From an uncultured Collinsella sp. (GTDB taxonomy: Bacteria; Actinomycetota; Coriobacteriia; Coriobacteriales; Coriobacteriaceae), in contig CAAEMX010000001.1 in the NCBI GenBank assembly GCA_900757185.1, positions 1 to 64,000 on the forward strand: a DNA stretch of 64,000 bases, read 5' to 3'. Below are positions 49,979 to 58,784 of this stretch, piece after piece. Every line of letters starts with the position of its first letter. Positions within the stretch are counted from its first letter, which is position 1. The notes under the pieces are model-generated. The model saw only the letters and a list, made by a program, of their open reading frames with translations, had not been told where the DNA came from and made no database searches. Made by a program: the position numbers and the translations under genes.

Positions 49979-52900
49979 TTAGAGGTTGTAGGTGACCACC
50001 TGGGGCTCGCAGGGGTTGGCGGGATCGGCCTGCTCCACGCGGACGAACTTGACGGTCACGGCCTCAAAGCCTGCCTTGTGCAACACATCGGCGTAGACGC
50101 GCGCCTGCAGGGCGTGCTTCTCCCGCAGCTGTTCCGGCGTCTCGTCCGGTGTGCCGCCCGTCTTGTAGTCGATGACCAGCGCGCGTGACGAATCCGCCGG
50201 GTTCGTCGCCAAAGCGTCGATGGCGCCTTCGGCATATGCACCGTAGCGAGCGATGTCCTCGTCCTCACAGCCCAGCGAAAAGAACGGCACCTCGGCACGG
50301 ATACACGGCCACGCGAGCAGCTCGGCACGAACAGCCGACTTGAGCCAGCAGTCCAGGGCAACGTCGAAGCGTTCGCGCTGCTCCGGCGTCAGGCACCACA
50401 GGCGCGCCAGCGCATCGGCACGCTCAGCGGGCAGCGCATCGGCACCCATCTCGATGAGCCACTGGCAGGCGGCGTGGAAGGCCGAGCCCAGCGCCATGGG
50501 ATTGCCGGCGGGCTCGACAGCGGCCACGCCTGCATCCGTCATCTCGGAACCATCCGACTCCGCATCATCGCCAGCCTCGTCCATGGGCACATGCGCCTCG
50601 GCGGCTCGGTCCTCGGACTCGGCATGCAGCGCCGCGGCAATTGACGAGTAGCTGTACGAATCGCGCGCCGGATACGGGCAGGTGCCCATGTGCACGCCCA
50701 CCGCCTGGGGATACACGAGCTCAAACGCATCGGGCTCGGGGTCGGCAGGACCGGGAACAGTTGAGTGCGCAGCATTATCGGCGGCATCGGCATCGCCGCG
50801 GACAAGCCTGCCCTCGGCATCCAGAGAAGCATTGGCCTCAAACGACTGCTCGCCAAAAGCAAAGTCAGCCAGCGAGATGAGCTCGTAGTCGCCCGGCTGG
50901 GAGTTGTCGAACACCAAACGGTCGGCATCGAGCTGCGGCATGTCCAGGCCGTCCGTCGGCAGAATACGACGCAGCACGTCGTAGGTCAGATCGGTCTCGA
51001 CGTCGAAGGTCGGCGCCGTCACCTTGCCACGGCTCACGCCGGCATCCATCGCCAGAATGACCAGCTCGCGCGCACGCGTCATGGCAACATAGAGCAAGCG
51101 GGCCCGCTCCTCGAGCGAAAGCTGCAGGTCGTCGTCGCGCAGGCGGGCAAATGCCTCGGCGGGAGAGCCCGTCGCACAGACGTCCTCCATGAGCTCTGGC
51201 GGCAGCCACAACGACGTGCCCTTGCCCTTAAACGCGTGCTCAAACTGCTTTTTGACGTCATCGCCCTTCACGAACGTGCCGTCCGCGAGCTTAACGCCGT
51301 CGAAGCGTGCCGGCAGCGCCACGATCTGCGCTCCGCCCTCGACGCGACCCATCTGTGCCGCACCCGAGGACTTACGCACGCCAAAACACTCGGCAACCGC
51401 TACGACCGGATACTCCAGACCCTTGGACGCATGCACCGTCATGATGCGTACCGCGCCGTCGCCCTCCTCGTTGAGCGCGCCCGGGGCCTCCTTGCCCGCC
51501 AAGAAGCGGTCGAAGGCGAGCGCAATGGAGCGCGGCGAGTTGCCGAGCTCGGCCTCTGCCTCGGCCACGGCGTCGAGCGCCTTGAGCACGTTGGCGGCAA
51601 TGGCCTTGCCCTCGGGACCACGCTGTGCCAGACGCACAAACCAGCCGGAGGCGTTGACCACGTCGTGCGCGATGGCGGCGAACGAATCGCGGCCCACGCG
51701 ACGGAGCGCATACCGCAGCACCTCGCGGGCGCGCGTCACGAGCGGCAAGTCTTGCAAACCCGGCACATCGGAATCGCTCATGATGCCCACGTCGATGTTG
51801 CGGCGCGAGGTTTCCCCCGTCTGGTCGTCCAGCTTGGTCGCCAGCGCCAGGAACTCCTGAGCGCCGAGCGCAAACATCGTCGAGGCCAGCAGCGGCATAA
51901 GACCCTGCGCCGTATCGGCCGGGTTAGCAAGCGCGCACACCAAGGCACGCACCGTTTGGACCTCGGCAGCCTGGGCAAAGACCGAGCCGCCCGCGATGAC
52001 GCAGTCGAGCCCCTGGTCGCGAAACGCCTGTGCGTAGACATCGGCATTGGTCATGCGCCCCAGTAGCAGTACCATGCTGCCCTGGGGCTGGCCCGCTTTA
52101 ACGAGCGCTTGGAATCGCTCCGCAATCGCACGAGCTTTCGCCTGCGTTCGCTCCTGGGTGCTGCCGCCGGCAACGAAGACCGCCTGGCGGCGCGACGCCT
52201 TTGCCTTGAGCTTGTCCTCGCGATCGTCACTCGGCTCAAGATCCAAGAACCCCTGCATCAAACCACCGGTATCGCCGTCAAAGACGCGCGCCACATAGCG
52301 CAGCACCTCGTCGTGGCTGCGGAAGTTGCGCACGAGTTTGACGAGCTCGCCGGCGGGGGCATCGGATGCGGCAGCCGTCTCGGGCGCAGCAGAGGAGCCC
52401 ACTTTGCGCTCCTGGCGGCGGAAGACCTCAACCTCGGCGCCGCGGAAACGATAAATCGACTGCTGCGCATCGCCCACGGTACACAGCGCACGCTCACCCG
52501 CGCCGGTCAGGTAACGGATCAGGTCAACCTGCATCTGGTCGGTATCCTGGAACTCATCGATCATGACCATCTTAAAGCGGCCCTCATAGGCTGCTCGAAT
52601 AGCCGGGTAGTCGCGCAGAGCCTCGTACGCCATGCGCAGCAGGTCGTTGTTATCGAGCGCGGATTGGCCGGCCTTCAGCGCGCGATACTCGGCCTCCACG
52701 GAACGGGCCAGGCCCACCAGCGCATCGAGCGCGGGGGCACCGCAGGCAAGCACGATATTGATAAATGCATCGGCGGCCTCGGCCTTGAGCAGCTCCACCT
52801 GCTCCTTAGGAAACGCCTTGCTCGCCCGAGGCATGCTGCACGACATCATGAGTCGCGCCGCATCCTCCATGGTTTTGCCGCTCGCCTCAAACGCGTCGAT

Positions 52901-53596
52901 GGCATCGAGTGCCACCTGCGCTTTCTCGGTCACGGCCTTGCTTGCGCCCAGCGCCGCACGATAGGCATCGGCGAGTGCCGAGGTATCGGCCTGGCCGCGC
53001 GCCACGCACACGTCGTCCATACCGCCCGGCAGCTGGCTCGAGAGCTCCAGCAGCTCACGCACCAGGCCCTTGATGGTGGTGCCGGCGCCAAAGAGGCCAC
53101 CCTCGCCTGCCATGGGATACCAGGCGTAGAGGCTTTTAAGCGAAGCGGCGAGCTCGGGGGCGGCATCGGGCGCCGTCGCTCGGGCCAGCACATGCTCAAC
53201 AGCCTGATCCATAAGCTCATCGGTATCGGTAAGCACCGTGAACTCGGGATCGATGCCCAGCTCCAACGCATGCGCGCGCAGGATGCGCGAACACATGCCG
53301 TGAATGGTCGAGATCCACGCATCGTCGACGGTCAGGGCCTCCTCGTCCATACCCTCTTCGATAAGCGCGCGACGCACGCGGTCGCGAATCTCGGCCGCGG
53401 CATCTTTGGTAAAGGTAATGGCGAGCACCTGATCCAGATGCTCGACAAACGGACCGGATTCGGGCGAGAGCGCATAGACGATGCGGCGCGTGAGGGTAAA
53501 GGTCTTGCCCGAGCCGGCACCTGCCGAGACAAACAGCGGGCGGTCGAGCGTTTTGACGACTTGCAGTTGTTGCGGCATCAAAGTCGAAAGATCCAT
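49979..53596 (-). CDS. addA: AddA-like ATP-dependent helicase/nuclease
   Basis: AddA, with AddB, resects double-strand breaks for RecA-dependent repair. The 1205-residue protein has the UvrD-type helicase motifs: Walker A SAGAGSGKTFTLTRRI near residue 25, Walker B DEFQDTDQMQ near residue 346, and QQSIYRFRGAEVEVF. A C-terminal PD-(D/E)XK nuclease has RALVIDYKTGGTPDE near residue 1137. ATG 53596 has AAGGAGGGACG upstream. It starts three bases after the addB stop, so they form an operon. AddAB in an actinobacterial genome fits Coriobacteriia, whereas many other Actinobacteria use AdnAB or RecBCD. Confidence 0.94.
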   Translation of the reverse strand: MDLSTLMPQQLQVVKTLDRPLFVSAGAGSGKTFTLTRRIVYALSPESGPFVEHLDQVLAITFTKDAAAEIRDRVRRALIEEGMDEEALTVDDAWISTIHGMCSRILRAHALELGIDPEFTVLTDTDELMDQAVEHVLARATAPDAAPELAASLKSLYAWYPMAGEGGLFGAGTTIKGLVRELLELSSQLPGGMDDVCVARGQADTSALADAYRAALGASKAVTEKAQVALDAIDAFEASGKTMEDAARLMMSCSMPRASKAFPKEQVELLKAEAADAFINIVLACGAPALDALVGLARSVEAEYRALKAGQSALDNNDLLRMAYEALRDYPAIRAAYEGRFKMVMIDEFQDTDQMQVDLIRYLTGAGERALCTVGDAQQSIYRFRGAEVEVFRRQERKVGSSAAPETAAASDAPAGELVKLVRNFRSHDEVLRYVARVFDGDTGGLMQGFLDLEPSDDREDKLKAKASRRQAVFVAGGSTQERTQAKARAIAERFQALVKAGQPQGSMVLLLGRMTNADVYAQAFRDQGLDCVIAGGSVFAQAAEVQTVRALVCALANPADTAQGLMPLLASTMFALGAQEFLALATKLDDQTGETSRRNIDVGIMSDSDVPGLQDLPLVTRAREVLRYALRRVGRDSFAAIAHDVVNASGWFVRLAQRGPEGKAIAANVLKALDAVAEAEAELGNSPRSIALAFDRFLAGKEAPGALNEEGDGAVRIMTVHASKGLEYPVVAVAECFGVRKSSGAAQMGRVEGGAQIVALPARFDGVKLADGTFVKGDDVKKQFEHAFKGKGTSLWLPPELMEDVCATGSPAEAFARLRDDDLQLSLEERARLLYVAMTRARELVILAMDAGVSRGKVTAPTFDVETDLTYDVLRRILPTDGLDMPQLDADRLVFDNSQPGDYELISLADFAFGEQSFEANASLDAEGRLVRGDADAADNAAHSTVPGPADPEPDAFELVYPQAVGVHMGTCPYPARDSYSYSSIAAALHAESEDRAAEAHVPMDEAGDDAESDGSEMTDAGVAAVEPAGNPMALGSAFHAACQWLIEMGADALPAERADALARLWCLTPEQRERFDVALDCWLKSAVRAELLAWPCIRAEVPFFSLGCEDEDIARYGAYAEGAIDALATNPADSSRALVIDYKTGGTPDETPEQLREKHALQARVYADVLHKAGFEAVTVKFVRVEQADPANPCEPQVVTYNL

Positions 53597-53599
53597 GGT

Positions 53600-56500
53600 C
53601 TACACGTCCCTCCTTACAAACGTTCCTTCGTGGTTATACGAGCAGCGCGCATGCGCGGCCTGCGTCGACGCCGGGTCGACGGCGGCAACGTTGCCTGCCT
53701 CGAGCTCGCGCAGGCGCTCGGCGATGCCGTCCTCCACGCGATCGAGCAGGGCGTCGAAGTCCATGCTGCCGCCCTCGCCGGGAAAGCCCTTCTTAAGCCC
53801 CGGGATGCGGCCGTCACCACGCTCCTCCTCGAGCAGCTCGGCACTCGCGGCGCCTCGCAGCGCCGGTTTGCCGCCCTTGGTCGAAAAATAGAGCGCCGCG
53901 CGGGTGTCCAGATCCAGCGCCCGGCGCATAGCCTGCGCATAGATAAGCGTCTGGGTATGGGGCGGCAGCCACCGCGGATCGTCGATGGGCGCCGTGCCTG
54001 ATTCCTCGTCGCGCACCGTAGGGTCGGCGAGCTTAAACTCCTCAACGCCCGTGCGATGCTTGTAGTCGATTACCACGGCGCGATTCTCGGCGTCCACGTC
54101 CACGCGGTCGATGCGCCCGCCAAGCGGCCAGCCGGCATACTCGACCTGGAGCTCGTTGAACGCAAACTCCAGGTAGCGCGGCGCGAAGGGCGCGAGCGCC
54201 TCGGCTTCATAGGCAAGCACGCCCTCCAGCTGCGGCAAAATCTCGGCCACTTGGCGCTCCTCCACTGGAGAGAGCGGCACCAGCGGGCCCTCGGTACCGC
54301 GCTTGCCGGCGTGCTCGGCCAGGGTCTCGGCAAAGACCTCGTGCAGCAGCTCCTGAGCACGTGGCAGGTTCTCGGGCGTCACGCGCTCCATGCCCTCCTG
54401 GGGCAGACGGGCATGCAAGTGCTCCAGTACGTCATGGACAAAGTTGCCCTTCTCCATGTTGCCAAAGCCGGCGTCGGTCGACTGGGGTTTGACGCGATAC
54501 GAGACGAACCAGCACAGCGGGCAGGTCGAATAGGCCTCGATCTGCGAGGCAGACGTCAGGCGCGGCACCAGCGGCGCATCCTCGCCCTCGCCATCGCGAC
54601 GGCGCAGGACCAGATACGGAATGGCTTCATCGCTCAGATGCTGAGGAGCTTCGCAGGTCACGCGCTCGCGCCTAAGACCTTCGCCTGCCGCGGGATCGAA
54701 GTCCCTTACGATATCGCCCTCACCCACGCACTTCGCCTTGTCGGCGCCAACGGCCTTAGCGTCGTCAGCGGCCTTGTCGGCGTCAGCGGCCTTAGCATCG
54801 TTAGCGGCCTCGGCATGCGCCCGCAACTCGGTCCACACGGCAGCCGGGTAGCACTCGCGCGCCTGGCGATCGTGCGTCACGCGGGCAAGCGCAACCGGAC
54901 CGCGCGCGGCCTGCATCGCGCGGCCAAAGCGCACGCGCAACAAGGCGGCAGGCTCAAGCGTCACACCGCTGCGATCTAACTCTGCCGTCAGCGTTGCCAG
55001 CGGGCCCTCCTCATGTGAGAGCGGATAACTGTCCAGGTCGACGTCGGCAAACAGCACGGCATCGTAGCTGCCGGGGCGCAGAGCCGCCGCATCGGCAAGC
55101 GAAGCAAAGCGAACCTGGGCGCGTGGCGCACGGTCAACCTCGTAGGTCTCGTAATCGTAGGCGGCGCTACGCTTGTCCACCTTGGTTCGAATGTCATCGA
55201 GCACGGGCACGGTCGCGGCCTGCGACACGTCGAGCGCACGGGCGCCATTCATAAGGATGTCGATGACGTGGCGCAGCAGGGCCACCTCCGCCTGGCGACG
55301 GGCCTGACCGTCGAGACCGCCAAGTGCGCGATCGGGCAGTGCCTCGGCAACGGCAAGCATGGCCTTGAGCGCCGTCACGGGTTTGTCGCGCCACAGCGCC
55401 TGGAACACGTCCGAGATCACGCACGGCACGTTCTTAAACCAGTTCTCGTCGCTCGCCGCTTTACGCGCGCCCCTCACCTGGCCCTGCACGCTCTGCAGCA
55501 GGCTCTTGACGCCCGCAGTGGTCTTGCTGCGCGACAGTCGCATATTCTTGTCGAACGTGCGCGCGCTGGCGGCGTCGGCACCCGAAAGCGGGCTGTAAAT
55601 CCAGTCGGTAAGCTCCGGAGCGGGCCACCACTCAGTCTTAGAAGCTGCCCCTTCGTCGGCGGCCTTCATACGCTCGATCAGGTTGGCGAGCGCCGTGAAC
55701 TGCCTGCCCGCAATGGATTGGGAAAACGCCGTGAACTCGGCCGTCTCGGCAGCAACGTGGCGCGCCGCCAAACGAGCGGCAAGCTCGCCGAACAGCTGGG
55801 GTGCCCGGGCAGAAACAACGAGCACGCGTACGGGGTCGGCGGGTGTTGCAGCAGCTTTATCGTCCTTGGACTCCTTGTGCGCTTTCACCAACTTATCGAT
55901 GACGTCCGCATAAGCATGGGCACGGGCATGGGGGCCGGCGACCTCAATAAAGGCAGGCTGAGCAGCGGACTTGGAGGCAGTCTGGGGCGCGGCGGCGCCC
56001 TCCCCCAGCGGCGCGATCTCAAACAGCACACCGCGGACATCAAATGCCGCGGCAAGCTCCTCGCGCATCGCCGCTTGCTCGCGGGCAAGCAGCACGACAA
56101 CCTCTCCCCCGTTGTTTGCCACGGCGGACAGCAGCTCGAGCAGGCTATACGTAAATGACGTGACGCCGCGCACGCAAACGGCGCGGGCGCACCCCGGCAG
56201 GTTGTCGGCCAAAGCGCCGGCCATAATGTCAGCCGCCTCGCAGGGCTCGACCATATCTCGACGGTCCAAACCGCGCGTATAGGCGCACAAAAGTTCAAAC
56301 ACGCGAGCCTCGGCGTCGCTTTTGGGCTTGGGCTTGCAAACGTTGTCGCAGCAACGCTCGGCACCTGTCCCTGCCACACCCGGCAGCACATCGCGAGCCA
56401 TACGCGCGAGCATACGCACCGTGCCCTGGCTGCGCGAAAGCGGCTGCAGGTCGGCGTCGTCGAGACGCGCTACCATGTCCGAAAACAGCATCTGGCGCTG

Positions 56501-56752
56501 CAGGTTGTCGACGAAACCGCGCCCGTCGCCTAAAAGCTCCCAAAGCGAGCGAAGCCACGATGTAGGCGTCTTGTAGTCAATACCCAGCGAAACGCCGGCT
56601 TCCGCCGCATCATGACGGCACAGGTCGAGCTCGGCAAACGTTGGCGCCAGCAGCACGGCACGCCCGTGGCGGGCAATAAGGTCGGCAAGCAGCGCCGCCT
56701 CGGCATCGCTCAAATCCGCGCCGGCGTTGGTGGTATAGATTCGAACAGGCAT
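53600..56752 (-). CDS. addB: AddB-like PD-(D/E)XK nuclease-inactivated-helicase protein
   Basis: The 1050-residue partner of AddA. The N-terminal helicase-like region has a weak phosphate loop (VLLAPTFAELDL), as is usual for AddB. The C-terminal nuclease motif is NRAVVIDYKHRTG near residue 895. The first Fe-S Cys region is present (YSTCPLCWFVSYRVKP, near residue 745). The C-terminal Cys cluster seen in most AddB proteins (C-x2-C-x5-C) is reduced to a single Cys in ARCSYNHEG. A long Ala/Asp/Lys-repeat linker (AKAADADKAADDAKAVG) interrupts the middle. ATG 56752 follows GGAGGA. Confidence 0.88.
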   Translation of the reverse strand: MPVRIYTTNAGADLSDAEAALLADLIARHGRAVLLAPTFAELDLCRHDAAEAGVSLGIDYKTPTSWLRSLWELLGDGRGFVDNLQRQMLFSDMVARLDDADLQPLSRSQGTVRMLARMARDVLPGVAGTGAERCCDNVCKPKPKSDAEARVFELLCAYTRGLDRRDMVEPCEAADIMAGALADNLPGCARAVCVRGVTSFTYSLLELLSAVANNGGEVVVLLAREQAAMREELAAAFDVRGVLFEIAPLGEGAAAPQTASKSAAQPAFIEVAGPHARAHAYADVIDKLVKAHKESKDDKAAATPADPVRVLVVSARAPQLFGELAARLAARHVAAETAEFTAFSQSIAGRQFTALANLIERMKAADEGAASKTEWWPAPELTDWIYSPLSGADAASARTFDKNMRLSRSKTTAGVKSLLQSVQGQVRGARKAASDENWFKNVPCVISDVFQALWRDKPVTALKAMLAVAEALPDRALGGLDGQARRQAEVALLRHVIDILMNGARALDVSQAATVPVLDDIRTKVDKRSAAYDYETYEVDRAPRAQVRFASLADAAALRPGSYDAVLFADVDLDSYPLSHEEGPLATLTAELDRSGVTLEPAALLRVRFGRAMQAARGPVALARVTHDRQARECYPAAVWTELRAHAEAANDAKAADADKAADDAKAVGADKAKCVGEGDIVRDFDPAAGEGLRRERVTCEAPQHLSDEAIPYLVLRRRDGEGEDAPLVPRLTSASQIEAYSTCPLCWFVSYRVKPQSTDAGFGNMEKGNFVHDVLEHLHARLPQEGMERVTPENLPRAQELLHEVFAETLAEHAGKRGTEGPLVPLSPVEERQVAEILPQLEGVLAYEAEALAPFAPRYLEFAFNELQVEYAGWPLGGRIDRVDVDAENRAVVIDYKHRTGVEEFKLADPTVRDEESGTAPIDDPRWLPPHTQTLIYAQAMRRALDLDTRAALYFSTKGGKPALRGAASAELLEEERGDGRIPGLKKGFPGEGGSMDFDALLDRVEDGIAERLRELEAGNVAAVDPASTQAAHARCSYNHEGTFVRRDV

Positions 56753-56848
56753 GGTCCTCCACTCAAACCGTTCGCAATATTCAATGCTTCCATCCTACCC
56801 GCCCGCGCGGACAGATTTGCCCCACGCCAACAGATTTGACCCCTTGGA

Positions 56849-56909
56849 GACGGAGGAAAATGGATCACCGAGGAGGTCAGTCTAACCCAGTGATCCGTTT
56901 TCCTCCGTC
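56849..56909. repeat. 20-bp inverted repeat between addB and yerC-like gene
   Basis: GACGGAGGAAAATGGATCAC (56849-56868) pairs with 56890-56909 with a single wobble; the loop is 21 bases. It is not followed by a U-tract and is too far from either gene to be a ribosome-site hairpin. It may be a dispersed REP-like element or a structured leader of addB. Confidence 0.65.
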
Positions 56910-56920
56910 CCCAAAGGATC

Positions 56921-56945
56921 AAAAAACCGCCCCCGAAGGGACGGT
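56921..56945 (-). terminator. terminator of the yerC-like gene
   Basis: On the minus strand ACCGTCCC and GGGGCGGT pair with one mismatch around TTCG and lead into TTTTTT. Confidence 0.85.
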
Positions 56946-56972
56946 TCTGCGCAATTCGTTTTTACCGCTGGC

Positions 56973-57272
56973 CTACTCGCCATCCTCCAGCTTGATGAGG
57001 ATCTTACGATAGCCGCCGTACTCGCCGTTGAGTGCCTTGGACACGCGGCTCACCGTAGTGGACGAAGCGCCGGTGCGGGCCTGAACCTCAACATAAGGCT
57101 CGCCCTCATCCAGATAACGCGCAACCTGCAGACGTTGCGAAAGATCGCAGATCTCGCGCGGCGTGCAGATATCGGTCAAAAACGCCTGGATATCCTTCTC
57201 GTCATCCAAAAGACTAAATGCGTGGACCAGCTGCTTGACATCAGGCTTGTCAAACATGTTCTCGATATTCAT
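56973..57272 (-). CDS. TrpR-related regulator, YerC/YecD family
   Basis: The 99-residue protein belongs to the TrpR-like YerC/YecD family, whose DNA target is not established. It has the family sequence SLLDDEKDIQAFLTDICTPREI, DLSQRLQVARYLDEGEPY and the recognition-helix region TGASSTTVSRVSKALN. A TG-extended -10 (TGTGC then TACACT; hexamer 57378-57383, minus) is a likely promoter. The gene is alone and has its own terminator. Confidence 0.94.
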   Translation of the reverse strand: MNIENMFDKPDVKQLVHAFSLLDDEKDIQAFLTDICTPREICDLSQRLQVARYLDEGEPYVEVQARTGASSTTVSRVSKALNGEYGGYRKILIKLEDGE

Positions 57273-57596
57273 CGATCACCGCCAAACCCGCCATAAGGCA
57301 TCGAAGTTGATACTGACATCGGGCATCGTTCGCCCGTTCTATGCAATAGGGCAACGCCTGTGGCTTTTGCCCGTAGCAGTGTAGCACACCACCAAACTAA
57401 AGCGACAAGACTCTCTGCCAGCGGCGCGTTTTTCAGGACGAACGCTGTTTTGAAACCGAATGCGCACGTAAGCTCCACGAATATCTGAGACAATGGGCGG
57501 CCGAACAAGGCGGCACACCCGAGCGGCCGTCCAAGCTGCCGCAGCAAACCGCTTCACGCGACACCGACGCACCCTGCGCAAGAAAGGATTCACACC
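57273..57596. other. 324-bp divergent promoter region
   Basis: No gene. The minus-strand extended -10 of the yerC-like gene lies at 57378-57388. On the plus strand TGAGACAAT (hexamer 57489-57494) is a possible extended -10 for the DUF360 membrane protein gene, leaving a leader of about 95 bases with no recognised riboswitch. Confidence 0.45.
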
Positions 57597-57962
57597 ATGC
57601 GCTTTATGCTTAACTGGCTCTTTACCTCGATCGCCATCGCGATTGCCACGTTCCTCGTCCCCGGCATCCAGCCCTTCGGTTTTGCCGAGGCCTGGGTCTG
57701 TTTCGCCTTCGTGGGACTGTTCCTGAACATCGTCGATTCGCTCGTCAAGCCGTTTCTGACGGTTATCTCGCTGCCGCTCACGATCATTACGCTGGGTATT
57801 TTTCAGCTCGTAGTCAACAGCTTTATGCTCGAGCTGGCCAGCTATCTGTCGGTCAATCTGTTGGGCGCGGGTATCTCCATCGCCAGCTTTGGATCGGCCT
57901 TTATGGGCAGCATCCTGGTGTCCATCATGCGCAGCATCCTCGACAGCATCGCCGAGGGCTAA
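57597..57962 (+). CDS. DUF360 / phage-holin-family (PF04020) membrane protein
   Basis: The 121-residue protein has four hydrophobic segments (LFTSIAIAIATFLVPGI, AWVCFAFVGLFLNIV, FLTVISLPLTIITLGIFQLVV, and a C-terminal GSAFMGSILVSIM). This matches the small membrane family often labelled phage holin family protein (DUF360, YvlD-like), which is chromosomal and not part of a prophage here. AAAGGA lies eight bases before ATG 57597. A very strong terminator follows. The role is unknown; homologues respond to envelope stress in Bacillus. Confidence 0.9.
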   Translation: MRFMLNWLFTSIAIAIATFLVPGIQPFGFAEAWVCFAFVGLFLNIVDSLVKPFLTVISLPLTIITLGIFQLVVNSFMLELASYLSVNLLGAGISIASFGSAFMGSILVSIMRSILDSIAEG

Positions 57963-58002
57963 AACGGCCATTCCGGCCGTGCCCGTCTCAACAGCCCAAA
58001 AC

Positions 58003-58041
58003 GAAGGCCGCCCATCACAAAAATGGGCGGCCTTCTTATTT
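58003..58041 (+). terminator. intrinsic terminator
   Basis: GAAGGCCGCCCAT (58003-58015) and ATGGGCGGCCTTC (58023-58035) pair perfectly, followed by TTATTT. Confidence 0.95.
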
Positions 58042-58102
58042 GCCAAGTCTCAAAGGGCGAGAGAATCTGCCATTTCCACCCCGTCCCCAAATGGCAAGTG
58101 GG

Positions 58103-58531
58103 CTAGATCACGTAGTCGTAGCCTTCGTTGGGAGCGACAAGTTGATCGAGCGTCACACCGTCGAGGTAGTCGTTGATAAGCTTGTCCAGGTTCTTCCACA
58201 CGTCGAGCGTGGGGCACTCGTCAGAGCGCGAACAACCCTTGCAGTCGCCATCCAGGCAGGCGACCGGCGCCAGACTGCCCTCGGTCAGGCGCAAGATTTC
58301 GCCCACCGTGTACTGCTCGGGCGGGCGCGTGAGCACATAGCCGCCGCCCTTGCCGCGCATGCCCGAGAGCATGTTGGCGCGCACGAGCGTAGCCAGAATA
58401 TTCTCGAGGTACTTCTCCGAAATACCCTGACGCGCCGCAATCTCTTTAAGCGGGATACGGCCTGTCGCCTGGTGCTCGGCCAGGTCGACCATAACGCGCA
58501 GGGCATATCTGCCCTTTGTGGAAACCAACAT
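58103..58531 (-). CDS. Rrf2 family transcriptional regulator (IscR/CymR type)
   Basis: Rrf2 regulators carry a winged helix; IscR-type members bind an Fe-S cluster and control Fe-S or cysteine genes. The 142-residue protein opens MLVSTKGRYALRVMVDLA and has the recognition region AARQGISEKYLENILATLV. A Cys cluster at about residues 92-106 (CLDGDCKGCSRSDEC) has four Cys, so cluster binding is likely. GAAAGGCAGC precedes ATG 58531. It is divergent from cysK, which suggests that it regulates cysteine synthesis together with the mnmA pathway. Confidence 0.93.
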   Translation of the reverse strand: MLVSTKGRYALRVMVDLAEHQATGRIPLKEIAARQGISEKYLENILATLVRANMLSGMRGKGGGYVLTRPPEQYTVGEILRLTEGSLAPVACLDGDCKGCSRSDECPTLDVWKNLDKLINDYLDGVTLDQLVAPNEGYDYVI

Positions 58532-58567
58532 ATATATAGCTGCCTTTCGGTCTTTTAATTCGTAGAA

Positions 58568-58596
58568 ATTCTAGCCGAAAAATTGGTTTTGAAAAT
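58568..58596 (-). promoter_or_regulatory. promoter of the rrf2-type gene
   Basis: On the minus strand TAGAAT (58568-58573) is preceded by TTTTCA about 16 bases upstream. The AT-rich run between this and the cysK promoter may hold the regulator's own operators. Confidence 0.4.
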
Positions 58597-58648
58597 ACCT
58601 ATTCCCGTCAAGATGGTTAATCGACTCGTAATAATCTTCTATTTCCTA

Positions 58649-58677
58649 TTGCGTTACTAGGCTTTACTGTCTACTAT
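58649..58677 (+). promoter_or_regulatory. promoter of cysK
   Basis: TTGCGT (58649-58654) and TACTAT (58672-58677) are exactly 17 bases apart, with the start codon 108 bases downstream. The same TTGCGT -35 with 17-base spacing occurs at the cobalamin riboswitch promoter. Confidence 0.55.
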
Positions 58678-58784
58678 GCTTGCCAATAGCAAAACGAACA
58701 ACCTATAAGGTTTGTGGGTTTCGCTGCCACACACACCGTAAAACCACACGGTATCCAGTCATTTGAACACTTTGGAGGTTCACC

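Noticed and set aside
52109..54001. A 630-codon plus-strand frame opposite addA and addB
   Set aside because: No domain, no start signals, and it crosses the boundary of two real genes.
57597..57962. Prophage signal from a holin-family gene
   Set aside because: PF04020/DUF360 proteins are ordinary chromosomal membrane proteins. No other phage genes or attachment sites surround it.
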